Assembly (NCBI RefSeq): GCF_030161435.1 | Contig: NZ_BSSV01000001.1 | Coordinates: forward strand, 868,001-932,000 | Source: Thalassotalea loyana | GTDB lineage: Bacteria; Pseudomonadota; Gammaproteobacteria; Enterobacterales; Alteromonadaceae | DNA length: 64,000 nt | Reading direction: 5' to 3' | Shown: in pieces, positions 41,330-49,928 of the stretch | How positions within the stretch are numbered: position 1 is the first letter of the stretch | Layout: each line of letters starts with the position of its first letter | Program-made: the position numbers and the translations under genes | The notes under the pieces: generated by a model | Database searches by the model: none | The model's input: the letters and a program-made list of their open reading frames with translations, nothing else | Told to the model about the DNA's origin: nothing

Positions 41330-42550
41330 ATGCAAAGGTACAATGACAAAGATATAAACAAGCATTATGTTTATCTTGACGATAACCACTTTCCTATACT
41401 GTTGCCATGCCTTTTTGCTCGCTATACCCAGTGTTCTGGTCTAAGAATCGACACAAAAGTCGAAATGAACCCTACTTCAAAGAAAAAAGAAGAGACTTTT
41501 ATTACAAAAGAACTGGGTGGAGAACAAGCATACACAATTTGTAATCATTTAGGTCGATTTCTTCAGTGGATAAACGACTATAAAGGCAGTGATTATGTCA
41601 GACTAACTACTCATACAGCCTTGCCAAATGGCATTATTAATGAGTACATCAACAAATACCTGATTGATGAGTGTGAGAGTGGCGAGGCTGTATCACAGCA
41701 GGCCGTTAATGCGTTAACTGCATATTACCACTGGCTATTTTATTTCTTCGATAATAGACGAAAGTATATCGGTGTGGAGTCTGCTTACCGTGCAGTTGCT
41801 AGAAATAACAATAAAGGTGTAAAGGCTGTTAAGTACTTATTGCCGCAAACAAGACAAATACTTTATCAGAATACGAAGTCATTACTTCAAGAAGTAGTGC
41901 TTAGAAATGGTGGAGAGTTGGGATGCAGGACCAAGGAAAATACGGGGTTTTTACTTCATGATTTTAAAGTGAATAAGGAAACTTACAGTGGTCTGCTGAC
42001 ATTATTTGAACAACTAGAATCACACCCCAATCAGGAGGAGTTTAAATATTATTTATCTTCACTTTATACCAAATATGGTCGAAGCCGAATGTTATACATT
42101 CCAAGAGGCTTATTGGAGAAAATGAAGAAGTACTATGAGTTGGAACGACCGAGGTCCAGCTCAAACCACCTGTTACTAGCAAACTCCGGTAATGCCAAAG
42201 GAAAGTGTATTAGTAGCGCCTTTGGTTCAAACACCTTTTTAGAGGTGAGGAGAAAAGTTCTTGAGAAAATAAACGCGGGACATCCCCGTTACGCCAATAT
42301 CCAAGAAATAACAGAGTGCAATACATACCACCATCTTAGGCATTCCTTTGGTACAGATATTTTTTATAACCTCTGTGAAGGTCAAAATAAGCACTATGAA
42401 ACGATTACAACAACTTCAGGAGTGTACTTAGAAACTGCAAGGCGCTTAGGCCATCAAGTAGAAGGCCTTCACGCGGGGGAAACTACAAAACGGTATATCC
42501 ATTCCTGCTGTTATCGAGAATGTCTGTTGAAGGAGGTTGTAAATGGATGA
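41330..42550 (+). CDS. Tyrosine recombinase 1 of the trio
   Basis: 406 residues with an intact active site: box I GCRTKENTGF (Arg about 200), box II YHHLRHSF (His 334, Arg 337), LGH (His 375) and the nucleophile in TTKRYIHSC (Tyr 389). The N-terminal half (about 1-170) would be the core-binding domain. It breaks and joins DNA through a 3'-phosphotyrosine link, probably moving the island into dinB. First gene after the captured SOS promoter; overlaps the next gene by 8 bp. Confidence 0.88.
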   Translation: MQRYNDKDINKHYVYLDDNHFPILLPCLFARYTQCSGLRIDTKVEMNPTSKKKEETFITKELGGEQAYTICNHLGRFLQWINDYKGSDYVRLTTHTALPNGIINEYINKYLIDECESGEAVSQQAVNALTAYYHWLFYFFDNRRKYIGVESAYRAVARNNNKGVKAVKYLLPQTRQILYQNTKSLLQEVVLRNGGELGCRTKENTGFLLHDFKVNKETYSGLLTLFEQLESHPNQEEFKYYLSSLYTKYGRSRMLYIPRGLLEKMKKYYELERPRSSSNHLLLANSGNAKGKCISSAFGSNTFLEVRRKVLEKINAGHPRYANIQEITECNTYHHLRHSFGTDIFYNLCEGQNKHYETITTTSGVYLETARRLGHQVEGLHAGETTKRYIHSCCYRECLLKEVVNG

Positions 42551-44807
42551 AATGGACCCTTCAGATAATCACCGCATTAGTGAAACCTCGGATTCAGTGT
42601 TGCTGGAAGAAAGAATCCAACAAGAATTTCAGGCGAAGCAAGCCGTCACAGCGATAAAATATTCCCTTGATGCGACATCTATTTTTTTACCGAAGATTGA
42701 AGGTACAAGGCTAAAAAAACGCAGATTGACCTTTGAAGTCATCGAAAATTCCTTCAAGACCCTGCTATTTCGCGTGATAGTGGCTGCATATAACTATGCC
42801 TATACGAATCAATTTGCCTCGTTGTCGGCAAAGGTTGCGGTTGAGCAGTATGCCTACAGATTTGTCGAGTGGCTGAATAAAGAAGAAATATTGAACCGAT
42901 ACTCAGCCCTCAAAGAATACGAAAAGTATCACTATGATTTATTGGGAAATCATGGGGGGTATAGTGTTTTAAGCAAACTTAAATCCCTGTTTCATTATGC
43001 CTTCGAAGAAGAAGACTTTAGGGACTCATTAACACCAGAAGAGGCTCGTTACTTACAGGCGCTGAAAGAGACCAAAATTAGCCCCAACTTCAACAAGAAG
43101 CAATGTTCATTAGCCAGTTACTTTGGTGCGCTGGATTGGTTAAGGCGCGACGATGTAGGAATTGGAAATCAACTCTATGTGACGCTAGCATCTCCTAAAT
43201 TAGCAGTGAACTCATTGAAGTGTACGGCATCTACCATAATCATCGAGCTATTCAAAATTAAGTCTACATTGAGAGGGTTCTTGGTCGAGAATGGCTTTAC
43301 ACCTCGTGATTTTCATTTTCCTGAATCTAAGAAACTTATATTAGGTGATAAGAAAATAATAGTTGGCCGGGTGATTTATCGCATCCTAACTCAGTTTCAC
43401 TCGTTGAATGAGAAGCCTGAACGTTTGAAGCATGCAATTGAGTTGGTGTTGTTATCCAATGTGACTAACTCGAACAACTTCGAGAAAGTGCGCACCACAC
43501 TTGATAGTGAACAAAAATTTCACGACTGTTTTCACTCGAAATCTCGTAGAGGCTTTGGTGAGTTCTCAACTGGTTTTGCAGATAGATATTTTACTAGTAC
43601 TCATAAAGGCTGTCTGCTATCAATGGAAGTGCTCGCACAACTATCGGATACAACTCAACCACTACCTATTACAGTATTGGAAACATTGATGTTCAGTTGG
43701 CTCATGGCAAGTCTCACTGTTCAGCCCTCCGATATCACAAAGCTTTCTCGAAATTCCTTTCGCTTATTAAAAATCGGAGGTCGTGTCACCCATATAGAGT
43801 GTGAGTATTTCAAAGGACGCGCTAACAATATCCATAATACTCGAAGTTTATCTACCAGAAAACCAGAAGGCAGGGCGTTGCTGATCTATCTGAATCAGCA
43901 TTCGGGTGGTGAGTTATCGGCCTATGACGGAGGCATTCTGGTAATTTTCAATGGATTACGAAGTATTGTTGGGAATGCTATCGCGGTATTTGAATTACCG
44001 TTTATAGAGACTCAGCTCGCGACTTTACACAGGCAAAATGGAAGAAACCCCGTAATTTTGCCATTAGCTCTAAAAGCATTGCAAGCGCAGTCTGAAATAT
44101 CCGACCAAATCAAGTTGTTTGGTTTGCAGGCGATAAAGAACTCAGCGGTACATGCGTATAGTGACCCGTACACACTTCACTACCTTATCAACCGCAACTC
44201 TCATACTAATAAAACGGAGAAAATCCATTATCTCACGGCGGACAACGAAGAGTTTATTAATGCCTCAGGCCGCATTACCCGTAGCATCATGTTGGATTTA
44301 ATCAACAACGTATTTGATCTGGATTTTTTAGAACAGAGTGAGTCAAAACTGAGTGATACAGAGCGAGGAGAGAAGGGAAAAACGTTAGAAAAGAAGAAGG
44401 CCGCGTTTAACAATGAGTTTGGTAATGTAGCGGATACTATATCTTACAAGTCAGGAGAAATGTTGTCTCGTTTAAAACTGCTCACCGAGCAGAGCAAAGG
44501 TGTCATTAATGAAGTTGGCGTTATGTTATTGTCCAAGAATCAAGAAGAAGCATTTTCGCCCATTTATGTGTTAGATAGTAAAGTTACGGCGTTTAAAATG
44601 TTTAACTATCTGCACGAATTTAAAACCCACTATAAAAAATTGCTTTGTCGCAATCCGGACTACCTCTACCAAACAGTATTTCCGCAAGTGGAGTGGGTGG
44701 AACAGATCTTAACCAAGCTTAGCAAAGACTCAATAAGAGAGGGTGAAGTACTCTTTGAAAAAATGCTGGAATCGGGTGTCAACATCAGTGTATTTCATTC
44801 AATTTAG
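42543..44807 (+). CDS. Recombinase-like protein 2 of the trio, degenerate active site
   Basis: 754 residues. The C-terminal half keeps the layout of a tyrosine recombinase: WLMASLTVQPSDITKLS where box I should be (the usual Arg is lacking), and H-x-N-K-T-E-K-I-H-Y resembling the LGH...Tyr segment (Tyr about 563). No HxxR box is found. It may act as a structural partner rather than a catalyst, as in multi-recombinase assemblies. A long N-terminal helical region (about 1-330) is unassigned. Overlapped by 8 bp with gene 1. Confidence 0.7.
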   Translation: MDEMDPSDNHRISETSDSVLLEERIQQEFQAKQAVTAIKYSLDATSIFLPKIEGTRLKKRRLTFEVIENSFKTLLFRVIVAAYNYAYTNQFASLSAKVAVEQYAYRFVEWLNKEEILNRYSALKEYEKYHYDLLGNHGGYSVLSKLKSLFHYAFEEEDFRDSLTPEEARYLQALKETKISPNFNKKQCSLASYFGALDWLRRDDVGIGNQLYVTLASPKLAVNSLKCTASTIIIELFKIKSTLRGFLVENGFTPRDFHFPESKKLILGDKKIIVGRVIYRILTQFHSLNEKPERLKHAIELVLLSNVTNSNNFEKVRTTLDSEQKFHDCFHSKSRRGFGEFSTGFADRYFTSTHKGCLLSMEVLAQLSDTTQPLPITVLETLMFSWLMASLTVQPSDITKLSRNSFRLLKIGGRVTHIECEYFKGRANNIHNTRSLSTRKPEGRALLIYLNQHSGGELSAYDGGILVIFNGLRSIVGNAIAVFELPFIETQLATLHRQNGRNPVILPLALKALQAQSEISDQIKLFGLQAIKNSAVHAYSDPYTLHYLINRNSHTNKTEKIHYLTADNEEFINASGRITRSIMLDLINNVFDLDFLEQSESKLSDTERGEKGKTLEKKKAAFNNEFGNVADTISYKSGEMLSRLKLLTEQSKGVINEVGVMLLSKNQEEAFSPIYVLDSKVTAFKMFNYLHEFKTHYKKLLCRNPDYLYQTVFPQVEWVEQILTKLSKDSIREGEVLFEKMLESGVNISVFHSI

Positions 44808-44818
44808 TGAGGTTTACC

Positions 44819-47590
44819 ATGCAACCAATATCCGAAAACTCCGCACTAAAAGCGTTCTGGGAAGATCAAAACCAGAAATTGCTTTCCGATGAAAGGTTTC
44901 TCAGTCAATACGGTAATTTATTTTCAGAAAAGCTGTACTTTAAAAATAATAAAGGTACAAAATCAGAACTCGATTTTTCCGTGTTTGAACAGCCTCATTT
45001 GAAAATTGAAAAGGTGGCTAACCTAACAGTAAGTGGAGAGTCTTATCCGTTAACAATGACAGAGTACGCAAAGCTTTCGCTAATTAACTCAATTATGGGA
45101 AAAAGATCTATCTCCCCAGCTATATCTTATCGATTTACTATGCAATTAGCCGGATTTTTGCACTACCAAGGTCAAAAATCACTCTCAATAGATAATATTG
45201 AGGCTTTTCACCACAATTTTTTATCGCAGACATTTAATGGAAAGGGCATGTTTACCTGTCTTCAGGCACCTGCTTTCAGATCAACGTACGGGATTTTTAA
45301 CTTTGTCGAGAGCCGAAACAGCCTTCAAGCACTGGGTGTATCTGGATTGATTGACATTGGGTTGACACGGAAAATGCATGACAAAGCGTTGGATAATGCT
45401 TGTCAGACGGTGATGGGGATTGCAATTAACGAGTATAAAAAAGGGGGGAGTTACAACTTTCTAACACTGGAAATAGGGCAATATTACATTGACCACATGC
45501 GCCGCGTCTATGAGGACGATTACTTTTACAGCCTAGTGTGTCGGCGTGCCATTGAAGTTGTGTATAAAAAGATTGGTATGGTTGAAGGGCAATCTCACGG
45601 GAGTATAAACAGTTGGAGAAATGTCTTACTTGATACAATTCGTGGGACGTATAAGCTCAACAAAAAGCGTAATACAGTAGGCTTAAACTCGGATAGTTTA
45701 AACAGCACAATGATGTCGGCGCTTTTTAACGAATACCAACACTTTTTCGAAAAAGTACAGTCTCTTAGAGAAGAAAATATCTATGAAGTGATAAAAACAC
45801 TTGGATTGGAATTACGTTTCGATGCACTCGAAGTAATACGTATCTTAATGCTCCAAAAATACTACCCATATGAAGCAAGCAAAAAGCCAGAAGCGGTATG
45901 GTGTAATTATTTAAGTTCATTGAATAATACTCACGTCAGTAGTGAAAAGTTTTGTCAAACAACTGCTGAAGACATTTATATCCTGATGAGGAATATCATT
46001 GAGAAGCAACGTCTCGATGAAAAGGCTTTTATGAAATCTCTTAACCATTGGTATATTGCGCTTATGGTCGATAAAAATGCTAGAGGTATTGTGGATTTTA
46101 TATCAGAAACCAATCGTGTTTCGGATGCAATGACCTGTTTGTTGATGAGTTGGCTTGGTTATCGTAAAAGTGAATTTGGCTTTCCTCTCTCCGCCATCCA
46201 TGCAGAGTCAAATTTGGACATTCTGGATAACTCGCATGTGCCATTTCGTTTTAAACTGAAATGGGTGGTGCCTAAGACCAACGGCACTACTAAGCTTGAT
46301 CGGGAAATTACGTCTCAGTGTTACCAAGTCGCCGCACAGCTGGACGAGTTTCACCAGCCACCGGAGGGGGCTCCATGCTTGTACAAAGAGAAGTTTGCAA
46401 CTTCCAATAAATCAGAGGTTTATACTGAAAGCAGAGTGAAAAGTAACTGGTCTAATTTTGTTTGGCAATATAAGCCATTCAAGCAAGTTATAGAGTTACA
46501 GCGATTATCTCAGATTGATAAAGAGGAATTAACCCCTGCTGAAAAGGAGGCACTAAATGAATTAAGTCAGCTGTACAACTTGTCGAGCGCTCGCGCCCAG
46601 CACTTGCTTGAAACTTGCAAAGAGCTCAGACGGGATATTGTAATACTGAACTGTACGTATGTTGCAGGTGCTAGGTCACTGGCTAGATTCAAAGTATCTC
46701 TTCTGGAGTATCAACGGGCAGGCAATATTACTGATGTTGAGCATAGAGCTGTAGTCGAAAACTATCTGTCTGATGATACAAAAGCGTGGTTACGAGAAGA
46801 GAAGAGTAATCTTGATAAAAAAGCCATGATGGATATCTTTAAGGAAATGCTTCAAGGTGTTCGTTATCCAACGCCGCACGCGTTTCGTCATATCTGGGCA
46901 GAAGCCGTCCTCATGCGTTATCAAGGGGATGTGGGGGCAGCAATACGTCATCAGTTCTGTCATTTGGATGACTCATTTTTCATGGCTTACCTGAGAAACA
47001 AGGAGGCCAGAGATTTACTCAGTGTCGCACGACCCAAAATACTGAACTCCATCGTTGATACCTTGCTGATTGATAGTAAGCAGATTGGTCGTAAGTATAT
47101 TGGAGGGTTTGCACGATTCGTAGGGAAAACGGTAGGGATTACTAATGCAATAACACCGAGTGAATTGAGAGCACTCAAAGAAAAAATTGCAGGACGTGTT
47201 ATATCGCTTAATTCTGCACAGTACGCTACCTGTGCGCCTCGAGAAGGTGGAGAGTCTCGTGCAAAGTGCAGTGAGTTTGGCGAGATTAATCCTCATAATG
47301 CTAAGCCCTCGTTTTGCTTAGATTGCACTAATGCACTCATTACAGAGGGTAACTTGAGAGGGATTTGGGAGGTCATTCAACCATTTATCAAAGAATCATT
47401 AAATGAAGATGTGATGGGGTTTATGGTTGAGCATCATTTACCTACGATGCGTTCCGCTGAAAAACGAATAGGTGAATTTCAATCGAACTATAATGGTGAG
47501 CAAATTACCAAAATGTTGGGTTGGATACGTAAGGCAATTGATAACATTGAGAAAAAGCTAAACGAAGAGGAGTGCTTATATGCATGCTGA
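44819..47590 (+). CDS. Tyrosine recombinase 3 of the trio, with Cys-rich tail
   Basis: 923 residues from ATG 44819 (GAGG upstream). Active-site residues are all present: LGYRKSEF (Arg 449), HAFRH (His 687, Arg 690), CHLDD (His 715) and FMAYLRN (Tyr 724). About 240 residues separate boxes I and II, longer than usual, and contain a helical insert. The C terminus has Cys at CAPREGG..KC and CLDC, probably a zinc site for DNA or protein contact. Overlaps the next gene by 11 bp. Confidence 0.85.
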   Translation: MQPISENSALKAFWEDQNQKLLSDERFLSQYGNLFSEKLYFKNNKGTKSELDFSVFEQPHLKIEKVANLTVSGESYPLTMTEYAKLSLINSIMGKRSISPAISYRFTMQLAGFLHYQGQKSLSIDNIEAFHHNFLSQTFNGKGMFTCLQAPAFRSTYGIFNFVESRNSLQALGVSGLIDIGLTRKMHDKALDNACQTVMGIAINEYKKGGSYNFLTLEIGQYYIDHMRRVYEDDYFYSLVCRRAIEVVYKKIGMVEGQSHGSINSWRNVLLDTIRGTYKLNKKRNTVGLNSDSLNSTMMSALFNEYQHFFEKVQSLREENIYEVIKTLGLELRFDALEVIRILMLQKYYPYEASKKPEAVWCNYLSSLNNTHVSSEKFCQTTAEDIYILMRNIIEKQRLDEKAFMKSLNHWYIALMVDKNARGIVDFISETNRVSDAMTCLLMSWLGYRKSEFGFPLSAIHAESNLDILDNSHVPFRFKLKWVVPKTNGTTKLDREITSQCYQVAAQLDEFHQPPEGAPCLYKEKFATSNKSEVYTESRVKSNWSNFVWQYKPFKQVIELQRLSQIDKEELTPAEKEALNELSQLYNLSSARAQHLLETCKELRRDIVILNCTYVAGARSLARFKVSLLEYQRAGNITDVEHRAVVENYLSDDTKAWLREEKSNLDKKAMMDIFKEMLQGVRYPTPHAFRHIWAEAVLMRYQGDVGAAIRHQFCHLDDSFFMAYLRNKEARDLLSVARPKILNSIVDTLLIDSKQIGRKYIGGFARFVGKTVGITNAITPSELRALKEKIAGRVISLNSAQYATCAPREGGESRAKCSEFGEINPHNAKPSFCLDCTNALITEGNLRGIWEVIQPFIKESLNEDVMGFMVEHHLPTMRSAEKRIGEFQSNYNGEQITKMLGWIRKAIDNIEKKLNEEECLYAC

Positions 47591-48128
47591 TTTAGATGCG
47601 CTAATGTCTGAAGAATTTCTCGACAGCTTAGATGCTGAAGCTAAAGACGAACTGTTACAAGATGTAGAGAAGCCTATTTGGGTGCAGGAAGAGAGACATA
47701 CTACACATCGGGCGTGGCAGGCAATATTGGCACTAAAAGCGGAAAAGGAAACAAGCATATTTACTTTTGGAAAAGTCGCAACAAGCAAAACCCCAAAAAG
47801 CCTTTACCAGATCAAGAAGTCGGAAGTATCTAAAATGCTGGGTATTAGTGCACAAAGCATGTTTGCAGCAAGCTCATTCAGCGCGGAATTATTTAAGTTC
47901 TTATACAAAGTAAATGCGTCGCTTTTAAAGCTGCACATACAGGAGCAGAAAAAACAGAAAAAACGCTACACTACGGGGGTTCGCAGCAAGAGAAAAGAAG
48001 AAGTAGTTAACGAGTATCAACAGCTTCGTGATCGCGTGAGAGAGCTCGAATGTCGAAACGTGAAAGAGACACTCGATTTACTAATAAGCCAGCTTCCTTT
48101 CGATTTAGCACAACAACTGAAACGATAG
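47580..48128 (+). CDS. Small helical partner of the trio
   Basis: 182 residues, highly charged. Acidic N terminus (about 1-35), a basic middle with a possible helix-turn-helix (KKSEVSKMLGISAQSMF, about 80-97), and a Lys/Arg-rich coiled coil (about 120-165). The ATG overlaps the end of recombinase 3, so translation is coupled. By position and character it corresponds to TnpC of Tn554 or the small third protein of GMT elements: a DNA-binding accessory factor. Unproven. Confidence 0.7.
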   Translation: MHADLDALMSEEFLDSLDAEAKDELLQDVEKPIWVQEERHTTHRAWQAILALKAEKETSIFTFGKVATSKTPKSLYQIKKSEVSKMLGISAQSMFAASSFSAELFKFLYKVNASLLKLHIQEQKKQKKRYTTGVRSKRKEEVVNEYQQLRDRVRELECRNVKETLDLLISQLPFDLAQQLKR

Positions 48129-48352
48129 ATAGAGGACAAATCTACTATAGCTAAAGTGTAGTAGCTCATATCTAATCTGACACCTTTCAATTTTGGATTC
48201 GACCTAATCGTACAGTTGATTAGGTCAGCTATGATACGAAAGCAGACATTACAAGTTGAACTCAAGTCGAAAAGCAGACTTTACATTAATACCTATAAGC
48301 TACTTATACTTTTCATGGTATTATCTGTAAAAATTTTGAAGTGGTGCACCTG

Positions 48353-48850
48353 ATGGAAAAATATGAAGAGCTGCTTGTGTCAATTCGCAAGGTTATTCGC
48401 GCAATTGATTTGCATTCAAAGCAATTAAATAAGTCTTCTGGCTTAACTGGTCCTCAACTCTTAATTATGCAAGAAATTGCAAGAATAAAAGGAGTAATGG
48501 CAAGCCAAATTGCAAAGCAAATTAACCTAAGTGCCGCTACGGTTACTAATATTGTGGACAGGCTTGAGAATAGAGGATTAGTTCAGCGCGTTCGCAGTAC
48601 TGAGGATAAAAGACGGGTGGGGTTGTTTTTAACTGATAATGGCAGAAACTCGCTAATAGATGCACCTCAGCCACTTCAAGAGCACTTTATTCAGAAGTTC
48701 TGTAGTTTAGAAGAATGGGAGCAATCACTTTTACTTTCATCTATGCAGCGAATTGCTACCATGATGGACGCAACAGAATTAGATGCAGCTCCTGTACTTG
48801 AAATAGATCCCATGCATAAAAGTTCAGAAGGGAATGCAAGTAATAGTTAA
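48353..48850 (+). CDS. MarR-family regulator, CosR/EctR1-like
   Basis: 165 residues from ATG 48353. MEKYEELLVSIRKVIRAIDLHSKQLNKSSGLTGPQLLIMQEIA closely follows the N terminus of EctR1/CosR osmolyte regulators, then a winged helix (SQIAKQINLSAATVTNIVDRLENRGLV, with RSTEDKRRVGL as the wing). Such proteins repress compatible-solute genes (ectoine synthesis, betaine transport). A betT gene lies 4 kb downstream in the same island. Probably a dimer binding a palindrome such as those at 48851-49005. Confidence 0.85.
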   Translation: MEKYEELLVSIRKVIRAIDLHSKQLNKSSGLTGPQLLIMQEIARIKGVMASQIAKQINLSAATVTNIVDRLENRGLVQRVRSTEDKRRVGLFLTDNGRNSLIDAPQPLQEHFIQKFCSLEEWEQSLLLSSMQRIATMMDATELDAAPVLEIDPMHKSSEGNASNS

Positions 48851-48892
48851 CTTGCCTTTATTTGTTCCATACTTACCTTTATTTGTTCCAAA
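48851..48892. repeat. Two tandem 21-bp repeats
   Basis: CTTGCCTTTATTTGTTCCATA at 48851-48871 is followed directly by a near copy at 48872-48892 (differences at 3 positions). Placed just after the MarR gene; could be a regulator binding array or a slippage product. Confidence 0.6.
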
Positions 48893-48971
48893 TTTGAAGA
48901 GCCATTGTTAAAAAAGCTTATCTTAAAGTTTCACCTCTAACTATTACACTGCTAATGATATTTACACTTGT

Positions 48972-49004
48972 TAAGTGTGTATAGGCTTTATAACCTATAC
49001 ACTT
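48972..49004. promoter_or_regulatory. Palindrome upstream of the acetyltransferase-like gene
   Basis: AAGTGTGTATAGG and CCTATACACTT form an imperfect hairpin with an 8-nt loop. No T-run follows, so it is more likely an operator than a terminator; it lies about 105 nt before the gene at 49108. Confidence 0.3.
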
Positions 49005-49107
49005 ATATATAGTTGCTTTGTACAAAAAACATTTTTTCAATAGCGCTTTGATTATGAATGTGAGGTTTAGTATAGTTAGAGCTCTAATTAATTAGACAGT
49101 CGGTACA

Positions 49108-49923
49108 ATGGAACAACAACAGATATTAAATCTCAATTCACTAGAGAAAGATTTTGGTATTCTAACTTTTGAAGATAAAAAGACTCACTCACTGAGAATA
49201 GAAAGCTTAGGGCAAGCAGACCTCGTTAAAGTCATTCCCGCCATTTTGGACTATGCAGCATCACATCGCCTAAAAAAAATTACAGTAAAAGCCTCTGATG
49301 CTCAGGCAGTGTATTTTTATCAGCATGGCTTTTGTATTGAAGCTTCAATTCCTGCTTATTTTGGTATGCAGGATGCCATCTTTGTTGTTCGTTACTTTGA
49401 AACCAATGAGCCTAACCTTAGCACTGACCAAGAAGAAATATTAAATATGGCGCTAGGTGATAGCGTTATCCAGGCTAATAGAGAATTGTTAACGGATATT
49501 GTTATTTCTAAGTGTGAAGGAGTGTTTAGCGAACACATATCAAATCAAAATCAAGTGTGTTTCACAGGCGTTGAAAAGTCGAATGCTTCTGACAGTATTA
49601 TGTTTACGGCTTCACTAGGCAATAAAGTAATAGCTACTGCTGATAGTCAGTTAAACAAAGCAGATAAAGCGGTAGAGTTTTCAAACTTTGTTGTCAATGT
49701 GGAATATGAACCAAATATTCTTATTTCTTGCTTACTCGCTGACATGGAGTCTTATTACCTATCCATAGGGTGTCAGACTTCCTATACACTAGTTTCTGCT
49801 GATAGTTTAATTATTAATAAAACTTGTGCCGACAATAACTATGAATTTGGTGGAACATTGAAGAATGAATTAATAATAAATGAGGCTATTGCCAGCCTAA
49901 ACACTTGGTTTAAGAGGCTTTAA
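49108..49923 (+). CDS. AblB-like (beta-lysine N-acetyltransferase-like) protein
   Basis: 271 residues. The middle of the first half (FYQHGFCIEASIPAYFGMQDAIFVVRYFE) fits the AblB family, where the G-F-x-x-E-A-x-I-P-(G/A)-(Y/F)-F motif precedes a GNAT domain. AblB makes N-epsilon-acetyl-beta-lysine, an osmolyte, but its partner AblA (lysine 2,3-aminomutase) is not here. The GNAT half (about 125-271) is divergent. Five bases separate it from the GlnD-type gene, so they are co-transcribed. Moderate confidence. Confidence 0.5.
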   Translation: MEQQQILNLNSLEKDFGILTFEDKKTHSLRIESLGQADLVKVIPAILDYAASHRLKKITVKASDAQAVYFYQHGFCIEASIPAYFGMQDAIFVVRYFETNEPNLSTDQEEILNMALGDSVIQANRELLTDIVISKCEGVFSEHISNQNQVCFTGVEKSNASDSIMFTASLGNKVIATADSQLNKADKAVEFSNFVVNVEYEPNILISCLLADMESYYLSIGCQTSYTLVSADSLIINKTCADNNYEFGGTLKNELIINEAIASLNTWFKRL

Positions 49924-49928
49924 ACATT

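Larger units (their letters stand above)
41075..48128 (+). mobile_element. Tyrosine-recombinase trio element, left end in dinB
   Basis: Four genes in one direction with overlaps of 8 and 11 bp and one 11-nt gap: a 406-residue tyrosine recombinase, a 754-residue recombinase-like protein with degenerate active site, a 923-residue tyrosine recombinase, and a 182-residue helical protein. The plan resembles Tn554-type TnpA-TnpB-TnpC, recombinase-in-trio elements and the Gamma-Mobile-Trio (GMT) islands of gammaproteobacteria. I cannot assign gmt names gene by gene. Subterminal repeats of GTAAGT lie near the left end (41109, 41132 inverted, 41171). The right end is probably beyond the window, since cargo follows. 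Confidence 0.8.

Noticed and set aside
41330-47590. The large recombinases as the missing integron integrase
   Set aside because: They are over 22 kb away, in an element inserted in dinB, and I do not see the IntI-specific patch between boxes II and III. No reason to link them to attC recombination.
41330-48128. Naming the genes gmtY, gmtZ and gmtX
   Set aside because: There are four genes and I cannot match each to a Gmt family without profile searches; only the general resemblance is stated.
48129-48352. Right end of the recombinase element just after the small helper gene
   Set aside because: No dinB remnant, no copy of the left junction and no clear inverted end is seen there, so the end cannot be placed.
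48851-48892. CRISPR array
   Set aside because: Only two directly adjacent repeats, no spacers and no cas genes.
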